Of a stretch of 64,000 nt of DNA, positions 1-7,563 are shown piece by piece. A program made the position numbers and the translations under genes. This stretch comes from Pseudomonas fluorescens. Lineage in GTDB: Bacteria; Pseudomonadota; Gammaproteobacteria; Pseudomonadales; Pseudomonadaceae. Position 1 is the first letter of the stretch; each line of letters opens with the position of its first letter. Location of the stretch: the NCBI RefSeq assembly GCF_040448305.1, contig NZ_CP148752.1:3658001-3722000 (forward strand). Direction: 5' to 3'. The notes under the pieces were generated by a model. That model had not been told where the DNA came from. It did not search any database and was given only the letters and a program-made list of their open reading frames with translations.

Positions 1-542
1 CGCAAGGACTCAACAACCTGGCCACGAACACTGGGCTGGCCCTGGGCTCGTTCAGCAATTTCCCGGCGATGAATGCGTTGCGCGCCGCACTACCGATGGT
101 CCAGGCCTTTCTGATCATGGGCACGATCATCAGCTTGCCGCTGGTACTGCTGATCAGCACCTATCAGCTCAAGGCGCTGATGACTGTCACGTTCGCGCTG
201 TTTACCCTGCACATGCTGACGTTCTGGTGGGAGCTCGCACGCTGGATCGACTCAAGCATGCTGGAGACGCTGTACAACCAGGTGTCTGCCACAGACCAGA
301 CGCTGTTGTCGTTGCCGACGGCAGGGTTCATGGACGGGACGGTAACCGCGCAAGTGATCGAGTACGTGATGGGTGCGATGTTTGTAGTGCTACCAATGAT
401 TTTTATCGGTTCGATGAGTTGGGCGGGGTACAACGTGGGCAGTGGCGTCCAAACACTCCTCACTCGAGGAACAGAAGCTGCTCAGGTCCAAGCAGAGAAG
501 GGATCCTCTCAGCTCATGTCTGGAGCCCGAAGGTTAAAATAG
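1..542 (+). CDS. TraG N-terminal-domain conjugal transfer protein (3' part)
   Basis: This is the carboxy-terminal part of an inner-membrane protein of the type IV mating-pair apparatus of an integrative conjugative element. The frame is open from base 3 (no start visible) to TAG at 540-542, so about 179 residues are seen and the amino terminus lies outside the window. Hydrophobic segments follow MNALRAALP (from base 69) and recur at EYVMGAMFVVLPMIF. A short soluble tail ends in SGARRLK. The sequence style and the convergent DUF3742 gene starting 5 bp beyond its stop match the TraG-N (PF07916) gene of PFGI-1/ICEclc-type elements, where it closes the transfer-gene block. A role in mating-pair formation is inferred from family knowledge. 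Confidence 0.75.
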   Translation, partial: QGLNNLATNTGLALGSFSNFPAMNALRAALPMVQAFLIMGTIISLPLVLLISTYQLKALMTVTFALFTLHMLTFWWELARWIDSSMLETLYNQVSATDQTLLSLPTAGFMDGTVTAQVIEYVMGAMFVVLPMIFIGSMSWAGYNVGSGVQTLLTRGTEAAQVQAEKGSSQLMSGARRLK

Positions 543-546
543 CCTG

Positions 547-903
547 TTATCTGAGCGCCCCATTGTCGTCGTACAGCTCGGGATACTTGAGTTGATGTTG
601 GGGGTGGCTCACTTCGTGAATACGAGGTTGCTTATCAGCACTAATGGGCAGAGCTGCAATGGTCCACAGAGCAACCATCCCGATCGCCAGGGTAAGCGCG
701 ACTGATGCAACCGCAAGCACGAATATCAACCTAAAAATCTGCACGCCGATTTGGCGATATTTGAGCGGCACGGAAGCCAACATGCTGGACTGCAAAACTG
801 TCGTTTCGAGTTGGCGGAGCAGCCGACCAGCACGCACCGCGGCACGAACTAAATACTTGCCGACAGGGGTACGGCTCGAAGTAGAAGACGTTGGAACACT
901 CAT
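547..903 (-). CDS. DUF3742 family protein of the ICE
   Basis: This 118-residue protein has a basic, soluble amino-terminal half (SSRTPVGKYLVRAAVRAGRLLRQ), one or two membrane segments at about residues 57-88 (IFRLIFVLAVASVALTLAIG onward) and a short polar tail. It resembles the DUF3742 family, which is found almost only in PFGI-1/ICEclc-type conjugative elements, convergent with the TraG-N gene exactly as here. Its molecular role is unknown. The start is supported by GGGAGG a few bases upstream on the minus strand. The 3' ends of this gene and the TraG-N gene lie 5 bp apart. Confidence 0.75.
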   Translation of the reverse strand: MSVPTSSTSSRTPVGKYLVRAAVRAGRLLRQLETTVLQSSMLASVPLKYRQIGVQIFRLIFVLAVASVALTLAIGMVALWTIAALPISADKQPRIHEVSHPQHQLKYPELYDDNGALR

Positions 904-1364
904 TTAATGCCTCCCTTTTCTTCTCTGCACTCGCGGCCAAGGATCCACCGAGAGTTTGGATCCAAGCCTTAGCTTACTCCTCTCCCGCTGATTTCCATGA
1001 CCGTTGATCACCTGGACTGCGCTGATAATGGCGAGTGGAGCTATATGGATCTGGGCCGCTCATTCAAACAAAAAACATCGTTGACGCTATGCCGATCCGC
1101 TTGATACACCAACTGGGCAATCGCTGGTTTTCCAGCACCCCAGGTAGCCATAACCTTTGAAGCTACGTCACGCTCGTGATGGTTATCCCCAAATGCGATT
1201 CGCGTTCGGCAGCTCGCACGGTCACCGTTCCGCGGTGATGAACGCCTTCTAATCCCCAGGCTCCCTGAGCCTGCGTCTTCGATGCATCCCTACTCAATCC
1301 ATTCCAGTGCTGGGAATTCCCCCGCACGGGTGGCATTCCTCCGCACCTTCTGGAGGATCTCATA
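904..1364. other. Intergenic leader region, no convincing gene
   Basis: There are 461 bp between the divergent DUF3742 and DUF3085 genes. I see no convincing ORF or RNA gene. A small dyad (TCACCG/CGGTGA) lies near 1220-1240. From about 1314 the sequence resembles the hairpin leader found in front of ardC: a GGGAA/TTCCC core followed by CGGGTGGCATTCC. The promoters of both flanking genes must lie here. Confidence 0.4.
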
Positions 1365-1730
1365 ATGCTGCGCTTTACAGGCTCTGAACTCCACGCCGTG
1401 TTGGCCGAAGCCGTTATCAATGGCTGCAGAGTGATATTGGTCAAGGACCACGGTGTCTACCTTATGTCCGAGATCGGCGAGAACAAACCGGATGGAGGAG
1501 GCCGCAAAAGCGTGGCCTACGCCACCGGCTGCAACCCTGACGTCGACGACTTCGATTCCTGGTGGAATCGCGCACTAGCTGAATTGGGTGGCGATGATTT
1601 TGCCGAGTACTTCGATATCGACGACCCGGTCCTGGCAAGTCTTCGTGGGACAGCAGGGTCGCTGGTGGTGGAGGCAACCTCCACGCACCTGTACCTAGCC
1701 GCCGAGGTTGACTCGACGAGAAAATCTTAA
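1365..1730 (+). CDS. DUF3085 domain-containing protein
   Basis: This 121-residue soluble, acidic protein begins MLRFTGSELHAVLAEAV and contains the motifs RVILVKDHGVYLMSE and YATGCNPDVDDFDSWW. These are the family signature of DUF3085, a small protein common in Pseudomonas conjugative elements near ardC-like genes. Its function is not established. An antirestriction or maintenance role is only guessed from its neighbours. A TGGAGG ribosome-binding site sits 7-8 bp before the ATG. It is preceded by a leader motif similar to the one before ardC, which suggests shared regulation of these ICE maintenance genes. No catalytic residues can be assigned. Confidence 0.75.
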   Translation: MLRFTGSELHAVLAEAVINGCRVILVKDHGVYLMSEIGENKPDGGGRKSVAYATGCNPDVDDFDSWWNRALAELGGDDFAEYFDIDDPVLASLRGTAGSLVVEATSTHLYLAAEVDSTRKS

Positions 1731-1813
1731 ACGCAAATGCGAGTCTCAGCGTTTCCAGAGTGGCTCTGTAGCCGGGCCTCTTTGGAGCGCCTCTCGCATC
1801 AACTCATACCCGG

Positions 1814-1957
1814 ATGGACACCGCCGTTTATCTGGAACTTGAGCCAGATAGTCTTCCTTGGAACGCCGTGGAGTACCGCGCATTTCTGGTGTCTGGATTG
1901 GAGATTGACCCCACGTCCGAACGCGTTTTAATACACAAACACTCCATGTCTCGCTGA
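1814..1957 (+). CDS. Small ORF of unknown function (doubtful)
   Basis: This is a 47-residue ORF (MDTAVYLELEPDSLPWNAVE..., ending HKHSMSR) between the DUF3085 gene and the 2020 gene. Composition and acidic residues look protein-like, and it is co-oriented with its neighbours, but there is no good ribosome-binding site. An in-frame stop at 1769-1771 bounds it upstream. It may be a small accessory ICE protein or the remnant of a larger gene. I do not recognise a family. Confidence 0.2.
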   Translation: MDTAVYLELEPDSLPWNAVEYRAFLVSGLEIDPTSERVLIHKHSMSR

Positions 1958-2019
1958 GTGACAAGCCCGCGCAAGAACCTCAGCTGAGGTGTCGCGGGAT
2001 CAGCTACCCGGAGGTTCCG

Positions 2020-2343
2020 ATGTCCAGAAAGAAGCTCTTCTCAACCGCCGTTGTCCTGAGTCCAGGTGTATGGCGACACGTCATTGAACCTGCCCCAAGC
2101 AACGACCCCGTCAGACGGTCAGCCCAGCGCTTGGCAGCCCTGCTCAAGAGCGCCCTGACCTCAGTCCCTCGCACCTTGCAGTGTCCAATCGAGCTGCAGT
2201 TCGATCACCCACAGAGCGACGACTCATCAGCAGTCGAACACTCAACGCTGTTACAGCTGGATCGCATCACACCTCGCAGTGGCCCGGCTTTTCTGCTCAT
2301 CCGGCTGCCAAGTGAGATCGCTGTAGATATCGCGGCCATCTGA
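2020..2343 (+). CDS. Hypothetical ICE protein
   Basis: This 107-residue protein of unknown function starts MSRKKLFSTAVVLSPGVWRH and ends LPSEIAVDIAAI. The ribosome-binding site CGGAGG lies just upstream of the ATG and supports the start. No signal peptide, membrane segment or catalytic motif is visible. It lies in the same direction as the DUF3085 and ardC-like genes, with 85 bp to the latter, and is probably part of the same ICE maintenance transcription unit. I do not recognise the family. Confidence 0.55.
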   Translation: MSRKKLFSTAVVLSPGVWRHVIEPAPSNDPVRRSAQRLAALLKSALTSVPRTLQCPIELQFDHPQSDDSSAVEHSTLLQLDRITPRSGPAFLLIRLPSEIAVDIAAI

Positions 2344-2375
2344 CACAGCCTGCATACCCCCTGTCCACTACCCCA

Positions 2376-2410
2376 CCGGGAACCCTTCCCGGCCGGGCAG
2401 CGTTCCCCCT
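2376..2410 (+). promoter_or_regulatory. Hairpin leader before the ardC-like gene
   Basis: CCGGGAA-CCC-TTCCCGG forms a perfect 7-bp hairpin at 2376-2392. It is followed by CGGGCAGCGTTCCCCC shortly before the ribosome-binding site of the ardC-like gene. A diverged version lies in front of the DUF3085 gene (about 1314-1344). I recall similar GGGAA...TTCCC/CGGGCA leaders before several genes of this ICE family, but whether they act as operator or RNA structure is unknown to me. Confidence 0.4.
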
Positions 2411-2428
2411 TCACGACCGGAGAACGCC

Positions 2429-3367
2429 ATGTCCGATATCTACCTGGACGTCACCAACAAGATCGTCAGCGCCCTGAATCAAGGAGTCATTCCCTGGATC
2501 AAACCCTGGACAACCACAGGCTCGAGTGCTGACTGCCCTTTCCCGATCAACGCCATCAGCCGACGCCCCTACGCCGGCATCAACATTCCGCTGCTGTGGG
2601 CCGAAGCGCGCCTGCGTGGTTTCCGCCAGGATCGCTGGCTCACGTTCAACCAGGCGCGCAAAGCCGGTGGCCATGTTCGCAAGGGTGAGCAATCAACCCT
2701 CGCGGTGCTATACAAACCGATGAGCAAGGAGGCGCACGACGAAGACGGTCAGGTCGTTCGTGATGAACAGGGCAACATCAAAATGGTGCAATTCGCGCTA
2801 CTGCGGACGCATTGCCTGTTCAACATCGAGCAGACCGAAGACTTGCCTGCCGAAGAGCAAATACACGATGAGTGTGACGACCAGCCGGCCTTCATTGATC
2901 ATGCCCCAGCCGAGCAACTGCTGGTCGCCAGTGGGGCGCGGATTGAGCATCGCTACGGCGATCACTCGTTCTATCAGTCGGTGCGGGATCTCATCCAACT
3001 GCCTACCAAGGCACAGTTCGAGGACGTCGGCAGCTACTACGCAACGGCCCTTCATGAGCTGACGCACTGGTCGGGTCACCACTCGCGCCTCAACCGCGAC
3101 GGCATCACTGGCGGGCACGCGTTTGGTTCCGCGGCGTACGCCTTCGAGGAACTGGTAGCGGAAATGGGCGCAGCGTTTCTCTGTGCGCTGACCGGTACCC
3201 AGGGTGAGTTACGTCACGAGGAGTACCTGGCGTCCTGGCTGAAGATACTCAAGGAGGATAAGCGTGCGATCTTCCGCGCCAGCAGCCAGGCACGTGAAGC
3301 CTCCGAGTACCTACTGGCGCTGCAGTCCGATCAGGCCACTGAAACGACTGAACGGTTAACGGCGTGA
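2429..3367 (+). CDS. ArdC-like antirestriction protein (zincin-like metallopeptidase domain)
   Basis: This 312-residue cytoplasmic protein has two parts. The amino-terminal ssDNA-binding ArdC-N region covers about residues 1-130 (DVTNKIVSALNQGVIPWIKPW; RRPYAGINIPLLW; RKGEQSTLAVLYK). The carboxy-terminal zincin-like domain carries HELTHWSGH (HExxH zinc motif) and a third-ligand-type glutamate in FEELVAEMGAAF. ArdC proteins of conjugative plasmids protect incoming single-stranded DNA from restriction after transfer, which fits its place in an ICE. Family proteins are usually about 290-320 residues, so this is full length. CCGGAGAACGCC gives a good ribosome-binding site. A terminator follows directly. 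Confidence 0.85.
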   Translation: MSDIYLDVTNKIVSALNQGVIPWIKPWTTTGSSADCPFPINAISRRPYAGINIPLLWAEARLRGFRQDRWLTFNQARKAGGHVRKGEQSTLAVLYKPMSKEAHDEDGQVVRDEQGNIKMVQFALLRTHCLFNIEQTEDLPAEEQIHDECDDQPAFIDHAPAEQLLVASGARIEHRYGDHSFYQSVRDLIQLPTKAQFEDVGSYYATALHELTHWSGHHSRLNRDGITGGHAFGSAAYAFEELVAEMGAAFLCALTGTQGELRHEEYLASWLKILKEDKRAIFRASSQAREASEYLLALQSDQATETTERLTA

Positions 3368-3384
3368 CTTCACTCAAGCATCAA

Positions 3385-3411
3385 AAAGGCCCCATCTGGG
3401 GCCTTTGTTTT
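3385..3411 (+). terminator. Rho-independent terminator after ardC-like gene
   Basis: A 9-bp perfect stem AAAGGCCCC / GGGGCCTTT (3385-3393 with 3398-3406, loop ATCT) is followed by a T-rich run. It ends the plus-strand ICE operon. Because the stem is A-flanked on the left it may also work for the minus-strand mvaT-like gene. Confidence 0.8.
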
Positions 3412-3453
3412 GCCTGCAACGCCGGTCATCCGCCGCTATAACTGGACGACTGA

Positions 3454-3819
3454 TTACTGCAACCAGCTCTCGACGGTGTCGGAGCCGTGCTCCTGCTTCC
3501 ACTGTTTGAGGACTTTGTGGTTGCCGCCCTTGGTTTCCACGACCTCACCGCTGTGCGGGTTTTTGTAGCGCTTGATCTCACGAGGCTTGCGCTGGACGCT
3601 GCTGGAGGCGCCTGCGGTACTTACGCTCACCCCTTTGGACGGATCAAGAATGGTGATCACCTGCCGCAGGTTCATGCCGTACTCTTCCAGCAAGGCCTTA
3701 AGCTTTTGTTCAAACTCGATTTCCTGCTTCAGCCCGGAATCGTTTTTCATCGCATCCAGCTGTTGAAGTTGCGCGGCCAGCTGCGCTTCCAGCGCTTTGA
3801 ATTCGGCAAGCTTAGACAT
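3454..3819 (-). CDS. MvaT/MvaU-type H-NS family silencer
   Basis: This 121-residue nucleoid protein has an amino-terminal coiled-coil oligomerisation region at about residues 1-60 (KLAEFKALEAQLAAQLQQLDAM, IEFEQKLKALLEEYG), a linker, and a carboxy-terminal DNA-binding domain. That domain has the hallmark RYKNPHSGEVVETKGGNHK followed by LKQWKQEHG, which is very close to the MvaT AT-hook-like motif. H-NS-family proteins carried on mobile elements silence AT-rich foreign DNA and can join host MvaT/MvaU oligomers, so a stealth function is likely. AGGAAG lies 5 bp before the ATG. It is convergent with the ardC-like gene and divergent from the relaxase gene. Confidence 0.85.
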   Translation of the reverse strand: MSKLAEFKALEAQLAAQLQQLDAMKNDSGLKQEIEFEQKLKALLEEYGMNLRQVITILDPSKGVSVSTAGASSSVQRKPREIKRYKNPHSGEVVETKGGNHKVLKQWKQEHGSDTVESWLQ

Positions 3820-3938
3820 GGGCTCTTCCTAGTATGAGACAAGTGTGGGAATAGTATCTGAGACCCGCACTTTAGCCGAGGTTTTGATCCTCACTGCAGC
3901 TCGTCTGGTGTCCAGCTTTAACAGATCTGCCTGACTTT

Positions 3939-4133
3939 TCACTCTGCCAAGTATTGGCACAGGTGGCCCACAAGTTGCCGAGGTGCAGGGCTATTCCCAA
4001 TTTTGAACAAAATATCGCGCTGACCACGTGGCAGCTTTTTCGCGCAGCGCTTCGCAGCTGAGCGAATGGAAACGTCAGTTCCATGAATCCGGTCGACCAG
4101 CAGCACGATCAACACTGCATCGATAAGCGTCAT
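3939..4133 (-). CDS. Small hypothetical protein (64 aa)
   Basis: This possible small gene lies upstream of the mvaT-like gene on the same strand. It has a hydrophobic start (MTLIDAVLIVLLVDRI) and a basic remainder (KRCAKKLPRGQRDILFKIGN). An AGGGG element lies about 4 bp before the ATG. An overlapping alternative frame (3872-4084) is equally open, so coding potential is uncertain. I do not recognise a family. The rest of the 3820-4281 gap shows nothing else convincing. Confidence 0.3.
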   Translation of the reverse strand: MTLIDAVLIVLLVDRIHGTDVSIRSAAKRCAKKLPRGQRDILFKIGNSPAPRQLVGHLCQYLAE

Positions 4134-4356
4134 CAGCGCCCCTGCTCCGAAAAATGATGCCGGCCAGTTTACCCCCTGTAAAAGGGACCGGCTATCCCGA
4201 TCGACCGACTAACTCGACGCTCCCGCCTTCGGATTTTCGCGTTCGCGAAAAGGACAAAGACAGTAAAGGATAACGGCGCCAATGGAAGGGATTGCAAGGG
4301 TAAGAGGCTTATCCGAAAAGGCAAAAGGACCTCCCAGGTACAAAGCAGGTATTGCG

Positions 4357-6075
4357 ATGATGCGCTGGTGGCTCAAACATGAAAAAGGCAACGCCGCCAG
4401 CCCCGCGCCAGCACTTGTCGCCGAAGGTTACTTCTTGCCTGAGTCATCAGAATCGCTCCTTGCCGCCGATCACCGGAAGCGGCTGCTCGAGCGCATCTGC
4501 CAATACACCGCCCTTTCCCAACCTCAGTTCGATCAGCTCTATCTCGATCCAATCCACCGCTACGCCAAGTATGTACAGCAACTACCTGCCAGCGAAAGCC
4601 ATCATCATGCCTATCCGGGAGGCATGCTGGACCACGGTTTGGAGCTGATGGCCTGCAGCCTGAAACTGCGCCAGTCGTACCTGCTACCCAGCGGCGCCGC
4701 GCCCGAAGACCAGGCCGCGCAGACCGACGCCTGGAGCGCCGCCATCGCCTATGGCGCCCTGCTCCATGACATCGGCAAGATTGCCGTCGACCTGCAGGTG
4801 GAGTACCAAAATGGTGAGCTCTGGCATCCGTGGCACGGCCCCCTGAACAAGCCCTACCGCTTCCGCTACGTGACAGGGCGCGACTACCAGCTACATGCTG
4901 CGGCCGCTGGGCTGCTCTACACCCAAATACTGACACCGCGCCTGCTCGACTGGCTCAGCGGTTACCCAACTCTATGGGGCAACCTGCTGTCGTTGCTGGC
5001 CAACCACTATGAATACGCCGCGACGCTGGGGGAACTGGTGCTGCAAGCTGACCGGGTATCTACCGCGCAGAACATCGGAGCCAATCCCACCAAGGCACTA
5101 CAGGCGCCCACTCGGTCGCTTCAGCATCACCTGCTGACTGGCTTACGCCATCTGGTCAAGAACGAGTTCAAACTCAACCAGCCCGGGGCTGCTGGCTGGC
5201 TCACCGAAAATCATCTGTGGCTAGTCAGCAAGACCGCAACCGACAAACTTCGCGCTTACCTCCTGGCCCAGGCCGTAAGTGGCATCCCCTCCTCCAACAT
5301 TGCCATGTTCGATGAACTGCAATCCCACGGGTTGGTAGACACCACGCCAGAAGGCAAAGCGGTATGGAGCGCAACCGTGTCAGATGAAAGATGGCAGCAT
5401 CGCTTCACATTCTTGCGTCTCCAACCGAGCCTGATCTGGGCCGATGAAAGCCGGCCCCGATGCTTTGAAGGGACAGTTGAGCTCGTTGCTGACAATACCG
5501 TGCCGAGCGGTGAAGCTATCGAGTCGGCCCTGGATCAGCCACAAGCAACTTCGGCCCAGGAAACGCCAGAGCCCTTACCTCCGAACCATGACTTCGACTA
5601 TCTCGATGACTTGATGGATATGTTGCAAGAGACGGTTGAGCACGAGGATGAGTCGAGCGCTCAAGGACTGAAATCCTCAACTGCGTCACCCCGCGAGGCA
5701 CCAGGGCTGGCCTTTGTCGACTGGCTACGCGAGGGGATTCAAAGCCATCGCCTGCTCGTCAACGACTGTAAGGCAAAGATTCACACAGTCGACGGCACGT
5801 TCTACCTGGTCACACCCGGCATTTTCCAGCGCTACGCTTCGGAGCACCCTGAGCTATCTGCAGGTGACGACAAGACCGATGCATGGCGGCGCACTCAACG
5901 TCACTTTGAGCACTTAGGCGTACATCTCAAACGACCAAACGGGCAGAACATATGGACTTGCACAGTGCAGGGCCCCCGCCGGAGGGCTTCCCTCAATGGC
6001 TACATGTTGCAAAATGCTGAAACTCTTCTGAGCCCTGTCCCTACTGACAATCCTTTCCTCAATCTTACTTCTTAG
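4357..6075 (+). CDS. traI: MobH-family conjugative relaxase TraI
   Basis: This relaxase nicks the element at its transfer origin to start conjugation. The amino-terminal TraI_2 domain carries the MobH signature: ASESHHHAYPGGMLDHGLE, followed by an HD-like LLHDIGKIAVD and WHPWHGPL. The carboxy-terminal TraI_2_C winged-helix-like domain (AFVDWLREGIQSHRLLVND ... GIFQRYA) covers roughly the last 130 residues. An upstream in-frame start at 4282 exists, but homologues begin near M-(M)-RWW, so 4357 is preferred (572 residues). The length is normal for the family and the gene looks intact. Its 3' end overlaps a truncated IS1182 reading frame on the other strand. No candidate oriT could be identified by eye. 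Confidence 0.85.
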   Translation: MMRWWLKHEKGNAASPAPALVAEGYFLPESSESLLAADHRKRLLERICQYTALSQPQFDQLYLDPIHRYAKYVQQLPASESHHHAYPGGMLDHGLELMACSLKLRQSYLLPSGAAPEDQAAQTDAWSAAIAYGALLHDIGKIAVDLQVEYQNGELWHPWHGPLNKPYRFRYVTGRDYQLHAAAAGLLYTQILTPRLLDWLSGYPTLWGNLLSLLANHYEYAATLGELVLQADRVSTAQNIGANPTKALQAPTRSLQHHLLTGLRHLVKNEFKLNQPGAAGWLTENHLWLVSKTATDKLRAYLLAQAVSGIPSSNIAMFDELQSHGLVDTTPEGKAVWSATVSDERWQHRFTFLRLQPSLIWADESRPRCFEGTVELVADNTVPSGEAIESALDQPQATSAQETPEPLPPNHDFDYLDDLMDMLQETVEHEDESSAQGLKSSTASPREAPGLAFVDWLREGIQSHRLLVNDCKAKIHTVDGTFYLVTPGIFQRYASEHPELSAGDDKTDAWRRTQRHFEHLGVHLKRPNGQNIWTCTVQGPRRRASLNGYMLQNAETLLSPVPTDNPFLNLTS

Positions 6076-6107
6076 CATCGCAAGGGCAGCCCCATGCGCG
6101 CGTGGAG

Positions 6108-6560
6108 TGCCAGCGAAATAGTTCGCTGCCCCGAAAACGACCGTGTCGTTTTTTGGAAAACGGCGAGTGGTTAGGGACTTCATCTTCCAGGCTTAACCGG
6201 CAGAACCAGCGATACGCCAGGCTCAAATGGGCCTCTTCGCACGACCGACGCTCTGAGCGAATGCCGTAGCAATAGCCCACGATTAGCATGCGGATCATCA
6301 GCTCAGGATCAATCGACGGACGCCCAATCGGGCTGTAAAAATCGGCGAAGGAATGGCGCAAGTCGCTCAGATCGAGACACCGATCAATGCTGCGCAGAAG
6401 GTGATTGGCGGGGATGTGCTCTTCAAGGTTGAACGAGTAAAACAGCCGTTCCTGCCCACTCGATAACTGTCCCATCATGCTGCGTGCTTCCCTGCTGGCC
6501 AATGTAGAGATTTTGCCGCTAGCCAGACAGGGGAGCTACTTTTTCAACAGAATCGGTCGA
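6108..6560 (-). mobile_element. Truncated IS1182-family insertion sequence
   Basis: This is the right-hand end of an IS1182-family element. The transposase frame begins at 6502 and its first 131 or so residues nearly match the complete copy at 18249-19646 (MASREARSMMGQLSSGQERL; FYSPIGRPSIDPELMIRMLI). Similarity stops at about 6108, after which the frame runs into unrelated sequence and ends at 6065 inside the relaxase gene. The terminal repeat ACTTTTTCAACAGAATCGG is present at about 6540-6556. The rest of the element is missing, so it cannot move on its own. It is in the same orientation as the full copy. Confidence 0.9.
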
Positions 6561-6569
6561 TTGCAGTCC

Positions 6570-6675
6570 TTCGCGACAGGCAAAAAACGGCCCAGAGTGT
6601 GTAAAAACGCCTCCGCGAACCCTTGCTATGATTTCTGAGGATTTCATCGCAGGGATCGCCCATGAAGCGCTTTAG
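6570..6675 (+). mobile_element. Possible 5' relic of a second insertion sequence
   Basis: The stretch GAGTGTGTAAAAACGCC followed about 60 bp later by an ATGAAGCGCTTT start resembles, from memory, the left end and first codons (MKRF...) of another pseudomonad insertion sequence. A stop follows after four codons, so only a stub remains. It overlaps the 3' end of the HNH gene. This rests on pattern recall only. Confidence 0.25.
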
Positions 6676-7312
6676 GCGGATCCGCCCGCAACGTCTTACG
6701 GTCAGCGGCGTTTTGCAGATGACAATCCTTACACACGGCTTGTAGCGTCGCGCTCTGATGCGCCTGTAGCGTGTAGGCGAGAGCGGAGTTGTCTACAGGT
6801 AATGTGAAAGGTTGGTCGCTCCACCAATCGAAACCACGAAATGCGTTGCGAAACTCAGACGTCGTCATAAACTGCATCGCCTGACGGGCTATCGATTGGA
6901 ATTCGGGATTCACATGATCCACTTCGGTAGAGGGAAGAACGCCACAACGCTCACAGATCGGAAATGCAAGCCTTCGAGCGGATAAAAAGGGCGCTGATGC
7001 CAGGCGCAGTGCAGATTGAATCCAGTCGTTTTGATCCCTTGGATCTAAGCACTGAGACCAAGACACCTTATGCCATCTACTTGGATCAAACAGACCATAA
7101 AAGTCATAGCCGCCACCAGGTCGATACAGCATGCGGAATTGGCTCGGCCGCAGATCGTGGACAGAGCAGTAGTAGTGTTTTTCGGCGATAAGGTCTGAGA
7201 TCAAGTCGTCTTGAAAGACCTCCTCAAGCTCCCGCTCTTTCAGTCGTAACCGGATACAGGCTCGTAACTGAGCCTTGGTCATCCCTGCAAAAAAAGCTGC
7301 GCCTCGTGGCAT
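6644..7312 (-). CDS. HNH-like zinc-binding nuclease candidate
   Basis: This 222-residue protein has a split zinc-binding HNH-type core: CERCG at about residues 120-124, an adjacent DHVNPEF, and a distal CKDCH followed by a lysine-containing stretch. The pattern (CxxC ... DHV-x-P-x-F ... CxxCH) is that of HNH endonucleases. The amino-terminal 110 residues (KERELEEVFQDDLISDL; MLYRPGGGYDFYGLFDPSRW) are not a domain I recognise. AAGGAG lies 8 bp before the ATG at 7312. The gene is divergent from the large helicase gene across 251 bp, a layout often seen for two-part defence modules. Joint function is inference. No signal peptide or membrane segment is visible. Confidence 0.65.
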   Translation of the reverse strand: MPRGAAFFAGMTKAQLRACIRLRLKERELEEVFQDDLISDLIAEKHYYCSVHDLRPSQFRMLYRPGGGYDFYGLFDPSRWHKVSWSQCLDPRDQNDWIQSALRLASAPFLSARRLAFPICERCGVLPSTEVDHVNPEFQSIARQAMQFMTTSEFRNAFRGFDWWSDQPFTLPVDNSALAYTLQAHQSATLQAVCKDCHLQNAADRKTLRADPPKALHGRSLR

Positions 7313-7563
7313 GCTCTTGTCTCCTTACCATGATGGCCCACTGTACTTTGACGCACTTGTGACGGCTTAGTAAAGACCGTTTCCGGTTAGCTGCTTGCGG
7401 TCTCGATATGTCGGGCGGTAGCGGAAACGCAAGTGTGTTGGCGCGGTCGAGCCAGAGCCAGTATTGTGACGCCCATCTCATTGTCATTTTTTGGATTGCT
7501 CTCGATACCGATTTCACGGGGTTTCGAGCAGCGAAGTCCAGTGTTCGTTTTTAGGGGAATCTA

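Noticed and set aside
4373..4936. A 187-codon minus-strand frame opposite the relaxase gene
   Set aside because: Arg/Gly-rich antisense shadow with no motif; the relaxase frame shows the HHH and HD signatures.
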